Positions 15,719 to 24,293 of a stretch of DNA of 64,000 bases are shown here, in pieces; position 1 is the stretch's first letter; every line of letters begins with the position of its first letter. The position numbers and the translations under genes are program-made. The stretch is from Flavobacteriales bacterium (GTDB lineage: Bacteria; Bacteroidota; Bacteroidia; Flavobacteriales_F; PHOS-HE28). The stretch lies in the NCBI GenBank assembly GCA_016705955.1, contig JADJKO010000001.1, positions 434,001 to 498,000 on the forward strand, in the 5' to 3' direction. Under the pieces are notes generated by a model that worked only from the letters and a program-made list of their open reading frames with translations, did no database searches and was not told the DNA's origin.

Positions 15719-16347
15719 GGGTCAGGCTTATTCCCTGCTCCGCGTTCTTGCTGTTGGTTTCGGCATCGTTGGCGCAGGAACCTGTTTCTGTAGAGCACCA
15801 CGCCGTGTACCGGGTGATCTTCAACTTCGATTTCCGGCGCACGTACGTGAACGCGGATCCTGTGCATTTCTATGGATTCCGTATCGGCGCGCAACGCGAC
15901 CGGGACATCATTGCCGTAGGGTTCTATGGGATCGGAGATGCGTACATCCAACCGGCGGTGGATCTGCCCGGGATCGGAACGCGGGAACTTCGCACCAATT
16001 TCGACTACGCAGCACTCACCTATGAGCGTCTGCTGATCGATTCCAAAAGGTGGCAGGTCGGCGTACCCGTCAGCATCGGTCTAGGGAATTATCGCAAGAG
16101 TTATGTAGGCGATGATCGACGCATCGTTCCGTACTCCACGAATGAGTTGGTTCCCTTGGAAGCGACCCTGCATGCGGACTATGACCTGTTCTGGTGGATC
16201 TTCGTCGGCGCAGGCGGCGGATACCGGTATGTGCTGGCTGCGGACCCGGAAGCCACACGGGCCTTGAGCGATCGGACCTACTACCTCAAGGTCGGGTTAA
16301 GGGTGGGTGAAGTGGTGAAACGAGCACGGAAGAAGTTGAAGGACTGA
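15715..16347 (+). CDS. Hypothetical exported protein, possible outer-membrane barrel
   Basis: The 210-residue protein starts at ATG 15715, overlapping the prmC stop. Its signal peptide has the core AFLLLVSASLAQ. The mature part alternates aromatic and polar residues and has Gly-rich turns (FVGAGGGYRYVLA, RTYYLKVGLRVGEVV), the look of a small beta-barrel or lipid-binding barrel. It ends in a basic helix. No named family is recognised. It lies 1 bp before ligA and is likely co-transcribed from prmC. Confidence 0.65.
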   Translation: MRVRLIPCSAFLLLVSASLAQEPVSVEHHAVYRVIFNFDFRRTYVNADPVHFYGFRIGAQRDRDIIAVGFYGIGDAYIQPAVDLPGIGTRELRTNFDYAALTYERLLIDSKRWQVGVPVSIGLGNYRKSYVGDDRRIVPYSTNELVPLEATLHADYDLFWWIFVGAGGGYRYVLAADPEATRALSDRTYYLKVGLRVGEVVKRARKKLKD

Positions 16348-16348
16348 C

Positions 16349-18370
16349 ATGGAACGGAAGGAAATGAAGGAGCGGATCGGGAAGTTGAGCGAGGAACTCG
16401 CACAGCACAACCACCGGTACTATGTGTTGGCCGCTCCGGCCATCAGCGATCATGAGTTCGACCTGAAATTGAAGGAGCTCGAACGGTTGGAGAAGGAGTT
16501 CCCGGAGTTCGCATCACCCAATAGCCCGACGCAGCGCGTGGGTGGGGACATCACCAAAGGCTTCCCGACGGTCGCACATAAGTACCCGATGCTTTCGCTG
16601 GGGAACACCTACTCGCGGGAAGAAGTGGCGGACTTCGTTGCACGGGTGGAGAAGTCGGTGGGCACCACGACCTATTCCATGGAGTTGAAGTATGACGGCG
16701 TGGCCATCAGCCTCACCTATATGAATGGTGAATTGGTGCGTGGCGTGACCCGGGGCGACGGTGAGAAAGGCGAGGAGATCACCGCGAACATCCGCACGAT
16801 CAAGACCATTCCGTTGAAGCTTCAAGGAAGCGGCTGGCCTGAAGAAATGGAGGTGCGCGGCGAAGTGATCTTCACCAAGGACCGCTTTGATGAGTTGAAC
16901 CGGCAGCGTGCGGAGGAAGGAGAGGACCTTTACGCGAATCCACGGAATACCGCTGCGGGTAGTTTGAAGCAACAAGACCCGAAGGAGGTGGCCAAACGTG
17001 GTCTGGACAACTTCATCTACTCCGTGCAGTCCGATGCATCGATCACCCGCAGCCACTTCGAGAATCTCGCGCATGGTCGGAGTTGGGGTTTCAAAACGCC
17101 CGATCCCGAACGTCGATTCATTGAGCGCGCCGCGAGTGTCGAAAGCATCATGGCCTTCATAGATCACTGGGAGAAGCACCGGAACGAGTTGGAGATGATC
17201 ATTGACGGCGTGGTGATCAAAGTCGATGATCTATTGGTGCAGGAGGAATTGGGCAATACGGCGAAGGGTCCGCGCTGGGCGGTGGCGTACAAGTACGCGC
17301 CGGAGCAGGCGCTCACACGGTTGCGCGGTGTCACCTTCCAGGTCGGTCGAACAGGTGCGGTCACGCCTGTGGCCGAGTTGGATCCGGTCGTGCTCGCCGG
17401 TACCACGGTCAAGCGTGCTTCGCTCTTCAACGCCGACCAGTTGGAACGGCTTGACCTCCACGACGGGGACATGGTGATGGTGGAGAAAGCGGGCGAGATC
17501 ATACCACAGGTCGTGGGTGTGGATCCAACGAAGCGACCTGTTGGCGCGAAGCGCGTCGTCCTTCCGGAAACCTGTCCCGAATGTGGCACCGTTCTTCAAC
17601 GCGTGGAAGGTGAAGCCCAGCACTACTGCCCGAACGAGAACGGGTGTCCGCCGCAGATCACCCGACGCATCGAGCACTTCGTATCCCGGCGTGCAATGAA
17701 CATTGATGGACTGGGCGCTGAGACCGTAGAGGAATTCTTTCGCGCCGGACTGATCCGCGACGCCGCGGACCTGTACGATCTCACCGAGAAGCAGATCCTT
17801 GACCTGGGCAAGGGGTGGAAGGAGAAGAGCGCCAAGAAGGTGATCGATGGATTGATGGCCAGCAGGCAGGTTCCGTTCGAACAGGTGCTCTTCGCGCTGG
17901 GGATCCGGCACGTGGGCGAGACGGTAGCGAAGAAGATTGCGCGGACCACCGGTGGCTTGGACCGGATCCTGGCGATGTCACGGGAAGAATTGACGGCGAT
18001 AGATGAAGTGGGGGAGGTGATCGCAGGCAGCATCATGGATTTCATGGCCGTGGAGGCCAACAGGTCCATGGTGGAACGGTTGCGCAGCCACGGACTTTCG
18101 ATGGTTGCGGAGGATACCGGGAAGCCCGCGTTGAGCGAACGGCTGAAAGGCCTTTCCTTCGTGGTGTCGGGTGTTTTCCGCAATTTCAGCCGCGATGGCA
18201 TCAAGGAGGCGATCGAGCGCAATGGCGGAAAGGTTTCCGGTTCCATCAGCAGCAAGACCAGTTACTTGGTGGCCGGTTCGGACATGGGACCAGCGAAACG
18301 CGCCAAGGCCGAGGACCTGAAAGTGCCGGTGATCGACGAGGATGAACTCACGCGAATGATCAACGAATGA
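16349..18370 (+). CDS. ligA: NAD-dependent DNA ligase
   Basis: LigA seals nicks in replication and repair using NAD. The 673-residue protein has all family parts: domain Ia (HNHRYYVL near residue 20), the adenylated lysine in ELKYDG (Lys114), the OB fold, a four-Cys zinc finger (CPECG and YCPNENGCP near 407-430), helix-hairpin-helix repeats and a C-terminal BRCT domain from about residue 595 (GLSFVVSGVF). The stop overlaps the following DUF6913 gene by 4 bp. Confidence 0.98.
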   Translation: MERKEMKERIGKLSEELAQHNHRYYVLAAPAISDHEFDLKLKELERLEKEFPEFASPNSPTQRVGGDITKGFPTVAHKYPMLSLGNTYSREEVADFVARVEKSVGTTTYSMELKYDGVAISLTYMNGELVRGVTRGDGEKGEEITANIRTIKTIPLKLQGSGWPEEMEVRGEVIFTKDRFDELNRQRAEEGEDLYANPRNTAAGSLKQQDPKEVAKRGLDNFIYSVQSDASITRSHFENLAHGRSWGFKTPDPERRFIERAASVESIMAFIDHWEKHRNELEMIIDGVVIKVDDLLVQEELGNTAKGPRWAVAYKYAPEQALTRLRGVTFQVGRTGAVTPVAELDPVVLAGTTVKRASLFNADQLERLDLHDGDMVMVEKAGEIIPQVVGVDPTKRPVGAKRVVLPETCPECGTVLQRVEGEAQHYCPNENGCPPQITRRIEHFVSRRAMNIDGLGAETVEEFFRAGLIRDAADLYDLTEKQILDLGKGWKEKSAKKVIDGLMASRQVPFEQVLFALGIRHVGETVAKKIARTTGGLDRILAMSREELTAIDEVGEVIAGSIMDFMAVEANRSMVERLRSHGLSMVAEDTGKPALSERLKGLSFVVSGVFRNFSRDGIKEAIERNGGKVSGSISSKTSYLVAGSDMGPAKRAKAEDLKVPVIDEDELTRMINE

Positions 18371-18936
18371 AGCTGTTCGATCGGCTCAAGGAATGGATGG
18401 GTATCCGCAAATTGTTGCGGGATCTTCCTGTTGGTCGCAAGCCGATCGCACGCAACCTCGGCATGGCTCGCAAGGTGGCGATCGTCTATGTGGTGGAGGA
18501 CGAGGCCGCGCACAACCACGTGCGGAACTACGTGAAGCGGATCAAGGAGGAATTGGGCCTCAGCAACATCATGGCCTTGGGGTATTCGGACCAGAAGGTG
18601 ATGCCGCATTACCTGCACGCCAAGTTGAACTTCAACGCCATCTGCCAGAAGGACCTCAATTGGTACCGCATCCCGCAGGGCAACACCGTGCAGAACTTCA
18701 TGGCGGAGGAATTCGAGATCATCATCGACCTCACCATGCAGGACCGCTTGCCGATCCAGTACATCATGGCCAAGAGCCGGGCGCGCTTCAAAGTGGGGCG
18801 TTGGAGTGAGAGCAACAAGAAGATCCTGGACATGATGATCGACATGGCCGGATCGCAAAGCCTGCCGCAACTCATTCAGCAGATCCATCACTACCTGTTG
18901 ATGGTGAATGCCAAACCAGAACCCTCACTGAACTGA
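18367..18936 (+). CDS. DUF6913 domain-containing protein
   Basis: A 189-residue soluble protein of the kind found between ligA and dapA in Bacteroidota. It has an amphipathic start, then KVAIVYVVEDEAAHNHVRNY near residue 36 and a FEIIIDLTMQDRLPIQYI stretch near 119. No catalytic motif is visible and the function is unknown. The overlaps with ligA (4 bp) and dapA (1 bp) show tight translational coupling. Confidence 0.75.
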   Translation: MKLFDRLKEWMGIRKLLRDLPVGRKPIARNLGMARKVAIVYVVEDEAAHNHVRNYVKRIKEELGLSNIMALGYSDQKVMPHYLHAKLNFNAICQKDLNWYRIPQGNTVQNFMAEEFEIIIDLTMQDRLPIQYIMAKSRARFKVGRWSESNKKILDMMIDMAGSQSLPQLIQQIHHYLLMVNAKPEPSLN

Positions 18937-19844
18937 TGGACGAACGTTTCCGTGGCCTCGGAGTAGCGATGGTCACCCCATTCCGAGATCCTTCGACCGG
19001 CTCAGGAGGCCTGATCGATTACGCTGGACTGGAACGCCTGATCGAGCACATGATCACCGGCGGTGTGGATTACCTGGTGAGCATGGGTACCACTGGTGAG
19101 AGTGTTACGCTGACCAAAGCGGAGAAGCACGAACTGCTGGCCCAAACGATCGGCTTCGTACACAACCGCGTTCCGATCGTGTTGGGTGTCGGTGGGAACA
19201 ACACCGCCGAGGTCATCGAAACGCTGAACGGTTTCGAGATGGATGGCGTGGATGCGATCCTGAGCGTGAGTCCTTATTACAACAAGCCCACGCAGGAAGG
19301 CATCTACCAACACTACAAGGCGATCGCGCGATCGAGTTTGCGGCCGATCATCCTCTACAACGTACCGGGCCGCACGGGAAGCAACATCACCGCGGAGACC
19401 ACCGTGCGATTGGCGCGCGACTTCGCCAATATCATCGGCATCAAGGAGGCCAGCGCGAACCTGGATCAGATGGGTTCGATCCTCAAACACAAGCCTGCGG
19501 ACTTCATGCTCATCAGCGGCGATGATGCACTCACGCTTCCCATCATCGCCATGGGCGGTGTGGGGGTGATCAGCGTGGCGGGCAATGCGCTGCCGCAGGA
19601 ATGCAGCATGTTGGTGGATGCGGCCTTGAAGGGTGATCTGACCACTGCGCGCAAGGAACACCTTCGGTTGATCGAGGTGATCAACCTCCTCTTCGTGGAA
19701 GGAAACCCCGGCGGTATCAAGGAAGTGTTGAAAGTGTTGGGCGTTTGCGGCGATACCATGCGTTTACCGCTGGTGAACATCAGTGAAGGCACGGCGAAGA
19801 AGCTCTACCACGCGCTGGCCGACGCGGATGTGGTCCGGTTGTAA
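18936..19844 (+). CDS. dapA: 4-hydroxy-tetrahydrodipicolinate synthase
   Basis: DapA condenses pyruvate with aspartate semialdehyde, the first committed step to diaminopimelate and lysine. The 302-residue TIM barrel has the pyruvate-binding GTTGES at residues 51-56, the catalytic Tyr141 in LYNVPGRTG and the Schiff-base Lys170 in IIGIKEAS. Length and motifs are normal. It shares the ligA operon. A saccharopine dehydrogenase-like gene, from lysine metabolism of another type, is encoded 2 kb away on the other strand. Confidence 0.96.
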   Translation: MDERFRGLGVAMVTPFRDPSTGSGGLIDYAGLERLIEHMITGGVDYLVSMGTTGESVTLTKAEKHELLAQTIGFVHNRVPIVLGVGGNNTAEVIETLNGFEMDGVDAILSVSPYYNKPTQEGIYQHYKAIARSSLRPIILYNVPGRTGSNITAETTVRLARDFANIIGIKEASANLDQMGSILKHKPADFMLISGDDALTLPIIAMGGVGVISVAGNALPQECSMLVDAALKGDLTTARKEHLRLIEVINLLFVEGNPGGIKEVLKVLGVCGDTMRLPLVNISEGTAKKLYHALADADVVRL

Positions 19845-19858
19845 CGTCCGTCCTGAAC

Positions 19859-20458
19859 GTGGATTTCCTCGCCCTCGATTTCGAGACCGCCACCACTGCT
19901 GCGGACAGTCCGTGTGAACTGGGCATCGCCATCGTGCGCGGCGGCGTGGTGCGCGAAGTGCGGAACTGGTTGGTGAAGCCGCCGCAGTGGCCGTATTTCA
20001 GTCCATGGAACATTGCGGTACATGGGATCCGCCCGGAGGATGTGGCCGACGCTCCGCGCTGGACGGAGATCTGGGAAGAGGTGCATGCCATCCTGTTGGG
20101 TGCGACGGTGGTCGCCCACAATGCCGCCTTCGATATTGGAGTATTGCGCGCCACCTTGGCCGCTCACGGTCTGGTGCATCCCAGCTTTCAATACTTCTGT
20201 AGCGTGACCATGGCGCGCAAGGTGTGGCCCGGCCACGCAACGTATGGCTTGAAGGCCTTGTGCGATCGGCACGGCATTCCGCTGAAACACCACCGCGCTG
20301 GCAATGATGCCGAAGCCACGGCAGAGATCGTTCTTCGCGCCCTTGTCGATGGCGATACCATCGATTCGTTCCAACGGCGTTCACGCTTCAACCTCGGCGC
20401 GTTCTATCCGGGTGGTCATCGAACGCCGGGAGGGAAGGTCACGATGATCGGATCATGA
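19859..20458 (+). CDS. DnaQ-like 3'-5' exonuclease (DEDDh)
   Basis: A 199-residue protein with the three exonuclease motifs: LALDFETA near residue 4, AHNAAFDIGVL near 87 and HRAGNDAEATAEI near 143, where His and Asp complete the DEDDh set. It resembles the epsilon subunit of DNA polymerase III but lacks a clear polymerase-binding tail, so it may be a stand-alone RNase T/epsilon-like nuclease. The start is GTG at 19859, because no ATG precedes the first motif. It follows dapA by 14 bp. Confidence 0.82.
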   Translation: MDFLALDFETATTAADSPCELGIAIVRGGVVREVRNWLVKPPQWPYFSPWNIAVHGIRPEDVADAPRWTEIWEEVHAILLGATVVAHNAAFDIGVLRATLAAHGLVHPSFQYFCSVTMARKVWPGHATYGLKALCDRHGIPLKHHRAGNDAEATAEIVLRALVDGDTIDSFQRRSRFNLGAFYPGGHRTPGGKVTMIGS

Positions 20459-20479
20459 CCGCGGATCACGGGTAGCGCC

Positions 20480-20487
20480 TAATTTCA
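20480..20487 (+). promoter_or_regulatory. Possible -7 box of rimM, leaderless spacing
   Basis: TAATTTCA matches TAnnTT and ends 4 nt before the GTG start at 20492. The last two bases depart from consensus. Confidence 0.35.
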
Positions 20488-20491
20488 ACCC

Positions 20492-21019
20492 GTGGACCTC
20501 GACAGCCTTCATTTGATCGGACGCTTGGGAAAGCCTTGGGGGCACCAAGGCGAGCTCACCGTACACCTGGATTCCGTGGATCTGGAGGATATCATACACG
20601 CGGGTTCGCTCTTCGTGGATATCGAGGGTCAGAAGGTGCCATTCTTCTTCAGTCGCTTGCATGACAAGGGGCGCGACATCTTGGTGAAGTTCGATGACTT
20701 CGATGATCCGCAGAGCGCATCGGTGCTGGTGGGTCGGGATATCTACGCGCCGCCGGGTCTGCTCGCCGACGGCAGTGATGAGAGCTGGGATCCGGAAGAG
20801 TTCATCGGGATGTTGGTGCGTGATGAAGAACACGGCGAACTCGGCGAGGTGACCGGCATTGATGGCACGGACAAGAACCCGGTGCTCGTGGTCCTCGGTG
20901 GTGGCCGGGAGATCATGATCCCGGTTGCGGATGAAATGATCCTGAACATGGATCCGGAGGAGAACGTCCTCCTCGTCCGCACGCCACCCGGACTCATCGA
21001 CCTCTATCGGGCGGATTGA
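20492..21019 (+). CDS. rimM: Ribosome maturation factor RimM
   Basis: RimM assists maturation of the 16S rRNA 3' domain of the 30S subunit. The 175-residue protein has the N-terminal RimM barrel (LIGRLGKPWGHQGELTVHL near residue 7) and a C-terminal PRC-barrel (PVADEMILNMDPEENVLLV near 146). GTG 20492 gives the expected N-terminus; there is no ATG nearby. The rRNA-related trmN6-like gene follows after 4 bp. Confidence 0.93.
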   Translation: MDLDSLHLIGRLGKPWGHQGELTVHLDSVDLEDIIHAGSLFVDIEGQKVPFFFSRLHDKGRDILVKFDDFDDPQSASVLVGRDIYAPPGLLADGSDESWDPEEFIGMLVRDEEHGELGEVTGIDGTDKNPVLVVLGGGREIMIPVADEMILNMDPEENVLLVRTPPGLIDLYRAD

Positions 21020-21023
21020 GGGA

Positions 21024-21731
21024 ATGCCCGAGCAGCGGTTCCGGTTCAAGCAATTCTCCATCGAGCAGGATCGGTGCGCCATGAAAGTGGGCACCGATGG
21101 GGTGACCCTAGGGGCATGGACGGAAACCCATGGTGCAAAGAGGATCCTGGACATCGGAACAGGTACAGGTCTGCTGGCGCTGATGATGGCGCAGCGCGTT
21201 CCGGAGGCGCAGATCGATGCGGTGGAGATCGATGAGGCCGCAGCAGAGCAGGCGTCAGTGAATATCACGGCGAGTCCATGGGCCGAACGCATCCGCGTGC
21301 ATTGGATGGATGCGCGGCGCTTGCACACCAAGGAGCCCTACGATCTGATCATCTGCAACCCGCCTTACTACATGGGTGAGATGGCCGCACCGGATCCCCG
21401 CTTGACCGTTGCCAAGCACGGAGCGGAATTGACCTTCGATCAGCTCGTCGATGTGGTTGATAAGCTGCTGGCCGACCGCGGCCGGTTCGCGGTGATCGTG
21501 CCTTCGGATGGCGAACACCGCTTGCGGTTGGCTGGGGAACGCGTGGGTCTATCCGTGTTCCGGCGTGGCCCACTGTGGTATCTGGAAGGACGGCCGTTCA
21601 AACGCGTGCTGCTTGAACTCTGGCGTGGCGCACCACAGGATCCGCATGATCCGGTGATCGTGGAACGCGCGCCCGGTGAATACACCGAAGCGTACAAACA
21701 ATTGCTCGCTCCCTTCCTTCTGAAATTCTGA
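21024..21731 (+). CDS. trmN6: tRNA1(Val) A37 N6-methyltransferase TrmN6-like
   Basis: The 235-residue protein has the SAM motif ILDIGTGTGLLALMMAQR near residue 40 and the N6-adenine methyltransferase signature IICNPPYY near 110. Its N-terminus FRFKQFSIEQDRCAMKVGTDG matches the TrmN6/YfiC family, which methylates A37 of tRNA-Val. It is the last gene of the rimM pair and converges with the saccharopine dehydrogenase gene, with 5 bp between the stops. Confidence 0.88.
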   Translation: MPEQRFRFKQFSIEQDRCAMKVGTDGVTLGAWTETHGAKRILDIGTGTGLLALMMAQRVPEAQIDAVEIDEAAAEQASVNITASPWAERIRVHWMDARRLHTKEPYDLIICNPPYYMGEMAAPDPRLTVAKHGAELTFDQLVDVVDKLLADRGRFAVIVPSDGEHRLRLAGERVGLSVFRRGPLWYLEGRPFKRVLLELWRGAPQDPHDPVIVERAPGEYTEAYKQLLAPFLLKF

Positions 21732-21736
21732 GGCGC

Positions 21737-23077
21737 TCAGACCTCGACGTCCTCCTCGACGAAGGAAATACCCAAGCGATCCAATTCGTCCAGGATCGGA
21801 TCATACAATACGGGTGTGATGGGCAACAGAACCCCGCGTTCATGGATCTTGCCGTTCAGCACCAGCTTACACGCCATAGCGATCGGCAGTCCCACTGTTC
21901 GGGCCATGGCAGTGTGTTTCTGATCCTGCCCGATCACTGTCAACGAAGCATTGATCTCCTTGTGCATGCCCTCACTTGCGTACCGGAACCGGTGCCACAT
22001 CACCACCATGTCCTTGTCATCGGGCATCAACTTCCACTTGTCCTCCAGCAGACGCTGCAGTGTTGCCGCCGGCGAAAGGCCGGCTACCCCGATCGTCCGG
22101 TCGCCGAAGAGTGCCAGCCAATCCATCTTGCGCATGGCCTCACCTTGGGGATCAAGGCCCAATGTCACGGCCATGGCAGCGCGTGTATCGCCATTCGCCA
22201 CATGCGGAAGGAACGCATCGATGTAATCCTTGAACGTGGCATCGGCGCCTAGCTCCATGGCGAATGAATCGTCCGTGCAACCGAGCGCGACAAAGGCATC
22301 CCACGCCTCGCAATAACCAGCCTTGCGTAGTGTCCCGCGCAAGAGCGTCGGGATCCCATCCAACCCATAGGTCTTGCGGTACTTCAACGAGTCGCGGTTC
22401 GCGTAGCCATCGAAACCACCCACACCGGCCACATCGATCCGCACTGTTTCCTTGAACAGCCGGTGGTAGGGGATGTACTTCACCTTGCCATCACGGATGT
22501 AGCGCGCCGCTCCGCCTTGTCCGGCCAGCAACACGTTCCGCGGATTCCAGCTGAACTTGTAGCCCCACGGATTGTCATCGCTTTCCGGGGCCACCAGACC
22601 ACCAGTGTAGGACTCGAATGCTTCCATGCGGCCTCCTTCGCGACGTATCCGATCCAGGATCCGCATCGCGCTCATGTGATCGATCCCGGGGTCGAGCCCC
22701 ATTTCATTCAGGACGATCAGGCCTGCTGATGCGAACTCAGGGGACATCTTCCACAACTCGTCCGGCACATAGCTCGGTGTGATCACATGTTTCTTCAGCC
22801 GCAGGCAATCCCTCAGGACATCCATGTGCATGAACGCTGGCAGCATGCTGATCACCAGGTCATGGTCTGCGATGAGCTTTGCCCGGGCCTCGGCCTCCAC
22901 GGCGTCAAGGGCCACCCCTTTGGCCACTTCGGGTCCTTCTCGCACCATGGAGTGCGCATGCGTCGCATCCTTATCCGCAACCGTTATCCGCCATTCCTGT
23001 TGGTCCGCGTGCTGGATCAGGTAATGGATCAAGGATGCCGCACTGCGGCCCGCACCAAGTATGAGGATCTTTCGCAT
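21737..23077 (-). CDS. Saccharopine dehydrogenase family protein
   Basis: A 446-residue protein of the LYS9-like type (saccharopine dehydrogenase, glutamate-forming, or a related reductase). An N-terminal Rossmann motif GAGRSAASL is at residues 8-16. The catalytic domain has the family stretches GLDPGIDHMSAM near 148 and VAPESDDNPWGYKFSWNPRN near 183. Which substrate it uses cannot be settled by sequence alone, since carboxynorspermidine dehydrogenases share the fold. No partner lysine-degradation genes are adjacent. Confidence 0.85.
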   Translation of the reverse strand: MRKILILGAGRSAASLIHYLIQHADQQEWRITVADKDATHAHSMVREGPEVAKGVALDAVEAEARAKLIADHDLVISMLPAFMHMDVLRDCLRLKKHVITPSYVPDELWKMSPEFASAGLIVLNEMGLDPGIDHMSAMRILDRIRREGGRMEAFESYTGGLVAPESDDNPWGYKFSWNPRNVLLAGQGGAARYIRDGKVKYIPYHRLFKETVRIDVAGVGGFDGYANRDSLKYRKTYGLDGIPTLLRGTLRKAGYCEAWDAFVALGCTDDSFAMELGADATFKDYIDAFLPHVANGDTRAAMAVTLGLDPQGEAMRKMDWLALFGDRTIGVAGLSPAATLQRLLEDKWKLMPDDKDMVVMWHRFRYASEGMHKEINASLTVIGQDQKHTAMARTVGLPIAMACKLVLNGKIHERGVLLPITPVLYDPILDELDRLGISFVEEDVEV

Positions 23078-23180
23078 CCGATGATATTCTATCCGGGTTC
23101 GATCGGTCCGCGAAGATGCGATTCACATGCCGGAGGCGCTGATCCGTCGGAGCATCACGGCGATTCCTTTGGCACATGCC

Positions 23181-23209
23181 TTGCCTCCGGAGGACGCGAT
23201 CTACATTCG
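23181..23209 (+). promoter_or_regulatory. Promoter of the DUF4476 gene
   Basis: A TTG at 23181-23183 lies 18 nt upstream of TACATTCG at 23202-23209. This fits the Bacteroidota -33 (TTG) and -7 (TAnnTTTG, here with C for T) spacing. The -7 box ends 19 nt before ATG 23229. Confidence 0.5.
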
Positions 23210-23228
23210 CGAACCCACACCACAACCC

Positions 23229-24260
23229 ATGAAAAAGTTCTCCGCTTCCGTTCTTCTTGTCCTCTGTTCGATCGCCCCGGCTGCGGCACAAACGAACGAC
23301 CTTGTATTCTTCTCGGATGATGGCAGCAAGTTCACCCTCATAATAGACGGCGATGTGAAGAACGCCGAACCGGCCACACGCGTGGTGGCGACCGGGATCC
23401 GGAACGAATCGACCATGGTCATGGTCCGGTTCGAGGATGCGACGATCCCGCAACTCAAGAAGCCGGTCTACATGCCGCTGGGCAAGGAATACACTATTAT
23501 GATCACCACGAACAAAAAGGGCGAACGCGTGTTGCGCCCGACAGGTGAAGCCGCGCTCGGAACCGCTGCGAAAGAGGAACCGGCCAAACCCCGTCCATCG
23601 ACTTTCGTGGATGATCCGTCCCCGAGGACGGACACGCAGGAGACCACGGTCGTGCAAACGGAGCCTACCGAGGAACTCCAGCAGGTCACGACGATCACGG
23701 TGGTGGATGAGGGATCAGGTGGTGGCACTACCGATGGTGTGAACATGAGCATCGGGGTGAACGGTGTCGGGATCAACATGAATGTGGGCGTTACTGAAGG
23801 GACGGGCGGCACCAACACCACCACGCGTACTACACAGACCGTTACCACCACCACCACCACTACCGGTTCAGCTAGCGTTAAACCTGCATCGAAGCCGACC
23901 GCTGTTGTTGCTGCAAAGCCCGTTGAGGAACCGTACCGCATGCCCGGCTACACCGGTGCCATCGGTTGTGCCATGCCGCTGGGCGGTGGTGAATTCGAGG
24001 ATCTGAAGAAGAGCCTGAGCACAAAATCCTTCGAGGAGACCAAACTGAACATGGCCAAACAAGTGGTCGCGGATCGATGCCTGAGCGTCGAGCAGGTGAA
24101 AGGGATCATGGGACTCTTCAGCTTCGAGGCTTCGAAACTCGAGTTCGCCAAGCTGGCTTATGACCATACCCATGACATCGGCAACTATTACAAAGTGAAT
24201 GATGCCTTCACCTTCGAGAGTTCCATCGAGGAGTTGAACGAATACATCCGCTCACGCTAA
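23229..24260 (+). CDS. DUF4476 domain-containing exported protein
   Basis: A 343-residue protein with a signal peptide (ATG 23229, core FSASVLLVLCSIAPAAA). An N-terminal beta domain of about 100 residues follows. A long Thr/Val/Gly-rich low-complexity linker at about residues 125-235 includes a run of Thr. The C-terminal DUF4476 helical domain starts near FEDLKKSLSTKSFEETKLNM. DUF4476 is a Bacteroidota family of unknown function, often found on exported proteins. The frame is open further upstream, but the signal peptide fixes the start. The CsgG-like gene follows after 33 bp. Confidence 0.8.
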   Translation: MKKFSASVLLVLCSIAPAAAQTNDLVFFSDDGSKFTLIIDGDVKNAEPATRVVATGIRNESTMVMVRFEDATIPQLKKPVYMPLGKEYTIMITTNKKGERVLRPTGEAALGTAAKEEPAKPRPSTFVDDPSPRTDTQETTVVQTEPTEELQQVTTITVVDEGSGGGTTDGVNMSIGVNGVGINMNVGVTEGTGGTNTTTRTTQTVTTTTTTTGSASVKPASKPTAVVAAKPVEEPYRMPGYTGAIGCAMPLGGGEFEDLKKSLSTKSFEETKLNMAKQVVADRCLSVEQVKGIMGLFSFEASKLEFAKLAYDHTHDIGNYYKVNDAFTFESSIEELNEYIRSR

Positions 24261-24293
24261 CGAACGATCGATCAGACGACCAATACCACATCC